This document shows, in pieces, positions 57,360-64,000 of a stretch of 64,000 nucleotides of DNA. This stretch comes from Chrysemys picta bellii (taxonomy: Eukaryota > Chordata > Testudines > Emydidae). Where the stretch lies: contig NC_088792.1 of assembly GCF_011386835.1 (NCBI RefSeq), positions 57,850,081 to 57,914,080 on the forward strand, read 5' to 3'. Position numbers and translations under genes: made by a program. Every line of letters begins with the position of its first letter. Positions within the stretch are counted from its first letter, which is position 1. A model generated the notes under the pieces. It searched no databases. It was given only the letters and a program-made list of their open reading frames with translations, and was not told the origin of the DNA.

Positions 57360-60300
57360 ACATAGCGCAAGGAATATTTGTTATCAGAGTACCCAACAGA
57401 ACCCTTCTCAAGCCAGGTCTTCAGTAAAATCATTTTTGCTATGAACTCTGACACAATCCTTTGCATAGCTAAATGTAGCTTGGGTAACACTATCCACTTG
57501 TTCATTGTTAAGCCAGCTCTGGTGATCTATGAAAGTCTTAGGGCAGCAAGTGTGGAGATGAGTTTTGGAGCAGTTGACGACAGCTCTGTGGTATTTCACC
57601 ACCATACTGACTTGGTATCAGTGAGCTTTTTTAGCAATCCTGTAGTCTTTGGGGAGACAGATGAAAATAAGCATAAATCTATTAGTTTTGGCTCTCCTTT
57701 CTGTTGTTAAATTAATGAATTAAAATGCATTAAGTTAGCAGAGGGATCCTGGTGTCATGCAACCAGATCTCTGTGATTCAGGTCATATCTGGGTGTTAAG
57801 CTTATATAACACTGACTTCAGTGACTCCAGTAATAAATGTGAGTAAAACAAAATTTAGTCATGTAGATTTATGGTGGTGTTGGTTCTAAGACCATTCTCC
57901 CTATGTTTCTCTTTGACCCTTCCCTAATCCCTGTGTATTTCTACTGACAGCCAGTGATGGTAGCAGCATACTTCTGCATAACAAAAGCATACAACTTGTT
58001 TCATCATCTGAGCCTAAAGAACTGCTCTATGATATCTTTAACCCTGGTTAAAAGAGAATAAAAGAGTGCAAAATTAGTTCTGGCTATCGTCCCAGGGTAC
58101 AAACAAGATTTGGTTTCAGTTAGTATATTGGCTCTTATCTAGGGAAATAACAGTATTGACTTTTGACTTTTTTTAAATCATAGAAGCATATTCACATGTG
58201 AAAGATGTGTTCGGGTCATTATATACCCTTTCTTTTCTGAACTGAGCTCAGACATAAAAGTTTGCTTCTGAATGAAATTGAATATAGAAGCTTCAAAGCA
58301 GGGACAAATTGTTATTAACATATTCTCTTTCTCACAAAAACACACACAGAGTCTGCCCCTTAGCATTACAGAGCAGATTTGATACCCTTGTTCATGGTGA
58401 CTAACATCTTACTTCACAATTGATTTAAATGGGACTTCTTGAGGTGTAAGACTCCTATTAATAATGAATAGTACATCACAGTCTGGCCCTAAGCCTCTAT
58501 CTTTACTAGGAAAATTGGGACCCATAATTCTCCACTGGTGCAGCTCCACCACTGGACTCAGGCCATCTCTATGCTTGGGATGCTGCAACTGGTGGCCAGC
58601 AGCATGTAGAAATACACCAGAGTGAATTCCAAGAGTAGACAAGGAAGACTGTGATTTGCACCAGTTGAGCTTACCTTGGTTTCAAGCAGACCAAGCCAGA
58701 CATGTTTTCAGTCTTTGTACTGTGTTAAAAATAGTGTGTGTTTTTCTAGACATTTTAATTTCATAAGTGCAAAGTTCTGGCTTTTATGGACCAATCTTAT
58801 CCATCTCTGAATACAGTCATACTATTTCCGTTATGACATTGTGCAATTTTTTTGGTTGCTTCTGCTTATTTTGTTAAGGAGCAAAATAAAGAGGAATAAA
58901 AAACTCTACTTTGAGAGTTTAGGATGTTATTCAGAAAATGGAACTTCTCGTTTCTCATAGATGTCAAACTCAGACAGAAGACATAGTGTTTATTTTAAAC
59001 TCCCCACGTCACAACAATTGAGAAATGCCTTTCTCTAGTGCATTTTATTCCATCAACAGAGATTGTGATTGAAGGTTGTCCTTTTGTTCATGCTCTTGGA
59101 CCCAAGTGCTATATCTAAATCCATAGACTGTTTTTTCCAGCCAGCTGTTTTTATTTTAACCTTTTAATTTTCCCTGGTCCATCTCAGTGTTTCATCAGTG
59201 TCACAGGTGGGGATCATTTGTTAAGTCTTCAATGTTTTTACCATCACTGTTTGCAGATGGGAGATAACAAATAAACTATTATTTTCCCCTAAGGGAAACT
59301 CATTTCGCTTGTACTAGAATTGAAACAGCAATAGATTATAATGAAGGAGATGTTCTCAATGCATGACATTTTATACAGATGTGTCCAGAGTGTTAACCTA
59401 TTACTGATATTATTTGCTGTACATTATTGGCTTCTTATTTAAAGCAATCTTTTCATGCTGAGGATCTTTTAGTAATATACATGGAAAAAACAAATTTATG
59501 CTATACAAAATAGCATTTATGGACATGAGGCAGTGAGGTGGTCCATCTAGTTCATCCACCCATCTGTAAAGCTTTTGTCTATTGTAATGGAGCCTTTTAG
59601 GAAGAAGAGGAATTGGGCTGAGAGAGGGGACTGGGTCCAGGCTACCTCATTCCAACTAGTCTCAACCAAACAAAGATCTGAGGAACAGGAAGGGTAGTCA
59701 TGGGGATGAAGGAAATAGTCCCTTGAAAAGTCTCAGGTAGAAAAGACGACTCCTGTTTCTTTAAGGAGGCTTGTAGTGTAGGGTGAAACGAGGCTCCCTG
59801 CTTTCCCAAGTGATCGATCATTCAAACAATCATGACAAAAATTCTGAGTGGAAAACAGTGCAAAAAGCTCCTTGTTATGACTGTGAGGGGAAAAGAGAAA
59901 CAATAGAGAGGGACTGTTTGCCAGTGGATAGTCCACTCCAGAAGGGAAAGAGGTGACCAGGAGTCTCATTCCCATCCCCCAAAGGAACACTTGGAGAAAG
60001 GACTTTTGCTATCAAGGTTTTGTGTTTAAGGTAATTTTATTTTGGAAAACTTCTGTGGCCATCTCGGGTAAACCTGGACCAGGGAGATTTAAAGGTCCCA
60101 CTGGGAGAGAGAGGAAGAGAGTGGCTCAGAATGGCAAGCCTGTGACAATCTTTGTCTTCTAATTATTTGAGATTTGTTTGTAAATATAGCAGTTGCTTCT
60201 ACTATTCCTCTCATTTTGCCATTTTATTTATTATAGTTTTGATTCATGAAAGCATCTCTTTTAGGAGAGCCCTGTAAGCACATGTTTAAGTCCGACTGAA

Positions 60301-60599
60301 GTTAATCAGGCTGCTTTACTGAAATGGGGCCTATATGAGTGCTTGCTTCTTCTTATTGAATAGTTTTAGAATTCTGGAGATAAATGGCACTTTTTTGTTT
60401 TAGAAGATTATGAACCTTTTGGAATATGTACATATGTGCTTATCTTACTACTTTTGTCTTCCATGGTTGATGTGGTGATTCAACATCACTTTCACAGTGC
60501 ATGTTGTCTGAAGGGTGGTTCACTGCAGGCCTAGAAGTTAAGACCTCAAAAAGGAATGTGTGGTGGGGGAAAGTTGAGGTGAGCTAATTATATGTTGAC
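57360..60599. other. Unassigned AT-rich DNA
   Basis: A weak member of the aagcac/gacttcaatgg motif group occurs at 60282-60335. No exon, RNA or bounded mobile element was recognised. Confidence 0.4.
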
Positions 60600-63045
60600 T
60601 GTCTTTTGTAGACTGGCTCTTTACTGACTTTGGACATCACTTTTTCTAAAGTTGATGGAGTTTTATTTAATTTTCTTGGGGCTCATTTTAAAAATCCAAG
60701 ATTTAAACTAGATTGTAGCTTGATTCCAGCAGGCTCAAATGCCACAGGTGTTCTCTTTTTCTCTGGATCACCCAAGTCAAAAGCAGGACCCAGATGCCTT
60801 AGCTTCTTTTTTTAACTGCTTTTGCTACTGCTGGAATGCAAATGTGTTTGGCCAATGCTTTCTTAAGCACGTTTGTGTTCAAATGCCTGGAAGGTCAGGA
60901 ACATAAGTCAGGCCAGACACTTGAGACAAGCACATTTCCTGGATGCACCTGTTACAGGGTTCAGCAGTGAAGCAGTTAACGCTGTTAGCATTTATGTGGT
61001 TATAATTAGCATCTGAAGTTTACATAATGTCACAGTAGTAGTGCATACACTGTGTCTTTAAAGAAATGTAATGCAGGCTGGTAGCAGATGGAAGAGGCAG
61101 GAGGCAAGAACAGGAAGAAGTGACCCGAATGGGAGCTATGAATTTTGGAGAAGACCCATAACCAGTGAAAAGTAATTTGTTGCTGTATGGTGCTGATATA
61201 TAGCCTGGGCCAATGGAATTAACTGTAGTAACAAAATATATGAAATTTAGTTTGCATTAATTCAGTGGAACAAAAATCAGTAAAGTTGTATAGGCCACAT
61301 TCTTATCTCAGGTATTTCAATGTAAATTGAAATTTATTTAACTGACTTTGGTAAAATCACTACTAATTTATTCTGGGGTAAGCAAGATCAAATGAAACAG
61401 AGCAGGTGACCGGGTCTGGCCCAACATTCATACTCAGATACAGATGTTGGACTAAATTTAGCTTAAGTCAATTAGGAAAGTAACTGAGAATCACACATCA
61501 TTTTGCATGTGCTAGCCTTTGGATTGTAACCTTCAATCACATCTGCCCCAGGCTGGATTTAAAGCAACAATCTAGAGGGGAAAGTCTGGCTCTCATTACC
61601 CTACCCTCTGAACCACCTCGGAGATTCGTTACTAAATTATGCAAAAGATAAGATAGGAATTTGAAAGATTTTTATCAAATCAAGTTAGACTTTACTTAAT
61701 TTTCCCTTAAAATATTTGGCTTGAGTTTTTTCACCTACTAAAATTCTGCCATGATGGCAGGTTACAGAAGTTATTTGAAAATAGGTTATAAATAATTCAT
61801 TTCCCCATGAGGAATCATGCTTTGTGTAACAAATGTACATCGTTTGTTGCATTGTGTTGTCAATTCTCATTCTTTATCTATTCAAGAAAGAGAACTTCGG
61901 CTGAAGGGAATATTCCACCCTAAAACATTGAACAGAAAAGCTTAGCATTTCACAGTAGGCAAATAATTTATTTACATGGAAGAATAGTCCATTAGCAGGA
62001 CTGACTTTCTCTGTTTTTGGTTGCTCACATTGAGGCCTATTTTACTGTATCTTCAAGAGTGAAATTAATTGAACTATTTTCACCTTTTTACTGGAATTTT
62101 ATTAGAGGACATAAGGTAGGAACATGATTGTGTTTATTATGATCCACACTACATATTTGTGTTTTAAAAGAGCCTTGAATGTTTTGACTAATTCAGCATT
62201 CTAAAGGTAGATTTTTATTTGTATGAGAACAAATTCAAAATTTTAACTTTAATAGTGCAAAGAACATATTCATTCATACACTGACTGATAAGCGATCATA
62301 GCAGTAAAAAAAAAAACCCTCTGGAATGGGCTCGTTCTACTATATTATAAGGATTATTTTGCAGCTTCTAACACCTCATTAAAAGTTTACTTTTCAAGTC
62401 TACCAAAGACTGCACTGCCAATGTGTCTCATTGGTTCAAAAGAAAATCACTCAAATTCATACCTTATCTATGCTATCTTAAATATGAGATGATCCAATCA
62501 ATGAATGGTTATACTCTATTGGTATCTTGGAGGAAATATAAATAAAGTTCCTGGAAATATCCCAATGTAGCTTTCCTCTAATAGTTTGGTCATAGAACTT
62601 CACACTTTCAGTCTTTACACACAATGTTATGAAGCATCTTGAATGACAATCTTGATATCTTCATTACTAGAGGATACTTATGCAAAGAAATCACCATCCT
62701 TCAATTTCTACACATGATAGAAGATAAAAAAAAATTGCCAAAAATATGTTCTTTCTAGTTGATCATTTGGCACTGACCAGTGTTAAAGTATTCTCCCTTC
62801 AGATTTCCTGTTCAACTCTGATACATAAATTATATCTTGTCTTATCCCCTCATTTAAAAGGGATCTTTTTGCTGCTAAAGGCAAATCCTACTTCCTGTCC
62901 CCCGGGAGGAGTTGTTCAGATGCAGTGGTCCCAGTGTTTACATGCAGCTGGAAGCGAACCTCCAAGCCCGGCAAGAGAACAAGAGTGACGTATTTATTTT
63001 ACATGCTTATTTTTAGAGCACAAATTGCTGTGCTGATAAAACCTT
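60600..63045. other. Unassigned AT-rich DNA
   Basis: A minus-strand tRNA-like word pair around 61550-61620 (complement of gctctcattaccctaccctctgaacc) is a weak SINE candidate. Nothing else. Confidence 0.35.
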
Positions 63046-63115
63046 ATCCAGCAAGGCACTTAAGTACATTTTACTTTAAGCATATGACTTCAATGGAACT
63101 ATTCACGTGCTTCTT
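63046..63115. repeat. Dispersed aagcac palindromic repeat (half copy)
   Basis: ccagcaaggcacttaagtac, ctttaagcatatgacttcaatgg and ctattcacgtgcttctt match the remembered family 'cagcaaagcacttaagcac...aagcatgtgagtagtccc'. Its sisters are 39765-39875 and 30745. Confidence 0.6.
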
Positions 63116-64000
63116 GTATATAAATGATAAGGACTCTAAAATAATGAACTGATCCAAAGTTATAGCGTTTTATTAACTGTCCTTTAGTTAGGGATAAGGA
63201 TCAACAGAAAATAAAAAACCAAAAGAGACAAACCAGAGACAAAGAATGGTTTGAGGGTGGGACCTGGACAAATGCGGGGCGGGAGGGAGGGGGGAGACAA
63301 AAGAGGAAGAGCGCAAGTAAATAAAAAAAATTGTCAGAAAAATAAAGAAAATGACATGAAGATAAAAGGAGAAAATGAAAAAGGAAGATGAGAAAGAAGG
63401 TCATAAAGCTGTAGGGGAAACCAGGTGGGAAAATCAAGAGGAGGTATACAAACAGGGGGAAAAGGGGAGGTCTGTAGTGGACTGGGCAGGGCACGTAAGG
63501 TGTAAATCCGGCTTTGGGACTGGGGCAAGGGAAAGAATCTTAAGGGCAGTTATGTCCTTGCTGGGGGATAGGGAGTGGAGCATATCAACCAATTTTCCCC
63601 CTCCAATTCAAACACTGTATGAATTAATGTTCAAGTAAATTAAGGAAGTGTGAACACATGGAATACGATCCAGTTCCCCTTCCTTGACACATTTGCCCTA
63701 TTATTATCAGAGATGATTAAGACAAAGGAGTTTCACAGTAAACAAGTTAAAAGCTTTAGTAATTTTGTTCTGTGGCTTCTTACGTATGAATGTTTAAAAG
63801 CTTTTTTAAAAACCCAGTAATTCTCCAGTCAATTGCACCTACTGAACCTTTCAAAGCTCACTGAATGAAATAGAAAAAACACTACCTTCTCTCTGCTTGA
63901 TACATTCAGAGTATGCCAAAGTCTTTTGACTGTACCAGTCCCAAGAATCGGTAGTATGCTTAGATTTCTGAATGCTATTGCTAACCCCGGTATTAATTAG
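63116..64000. other. Purine-rich, then AT-rich unassigned DNA
   Basis: 63200-63480 is strongly a/g-rich on the plus strand (gaggaag, aaaagg words), making long open frames by composition. No gene. Confidence 0.4.

Noticed and set aside
59525..59580. CR1-like tail phrase (ggtggtccatctagttcatcc)
   Set aside because: Too short and diverged to separate from chance.
10727..63115. CRISPR-like regular repeats
   Set aside because: Repeats are dispersed and palindromic, not regularly spaced, and the DNA is vertebrate.

Overview
The window is vertebrate, non-coding, repeat-rich DNA, most likely from a sauropsid and probably a turtle. Three things support this: CR1-type LINE 3' ends, degraded MIR-type SINEs, and many short hAT-like and foldback DNA transposons whose terminal motifs I recognise from turtle genomes. 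The species cannot be told. I found no convincing protein-coding exon, rRNA, tRNA gene, CRISPR array or bacterial feature on either strand. The longest open frames (178-190 codons) lie in GC-rich transposon DNA or have no family signature. The window reads as a gene desert or the inside of a very large intron.

Layout. 0-7 kb: antisense CR1 fragments, a complete 333-bp hAT-type element (592-924), a tRNA-like SINE split by a foldback MITE (3361-3785), a MIR, a triple-hairpin MITE (5580-5865) and a frameshifted LINE ORF2 C-terminus (5905-6487). 7-19 kb: mostly plain sequence, with a MIR, a hAT-type element (11941-12175), stacked long inverted repeats (14118-14695), a second LINE ORF2 remnant on the minus strand (17345-17770) with an adjoining promoter-like dispersed repeat, and a CR1 3' end (18612-18960). 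19-24 kb: a dense nest (MIR, hAT-like element, retroposed foldback fragment; two more hAT-type elements, one inside a MIR). 24-37 kb: sparse, with a perfect 80-bp palindrome (28409-28616), a perfect 25-bp hairpin (32087-32146), a long palindrome (34043-34238), a hAT-type element (34501-34804) and a CR1 (36545-36790). 37-51 kb: a long dispersed repeat of unresolved class (37999-39110), a 603-bp hAT-type element (42509-43111), the inverted sister of the triple-hairpin MITE (45537-45821), a hAT-type element (46742-47047), then a hAT-type element in a MITE (49299-49992) followed by a GC- and G-run-rich element (50298-51059). 51-64 kb: mostly unremarkable, with a MIR and a 784-bp hAT-type element (56568-57351).

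Nothing here works as an operon or pathway. The biology is the history of non-autonomous transposons. Nine elements have hAT-like ends and 8-bp target duplications, seven of them perfect. Several families with different terminal repeats share one internal hairpin module, which suggests end-swapping between families. One foldback retroposon family has left two complex insertions, one a perfect inverted duplication and one with filler DNA apparently copied from about 370 bp away. A few unique, AT-rich, homeodomain- or octamer-motif-bearing stretches are offered only as candidate conserved non-coding elements.
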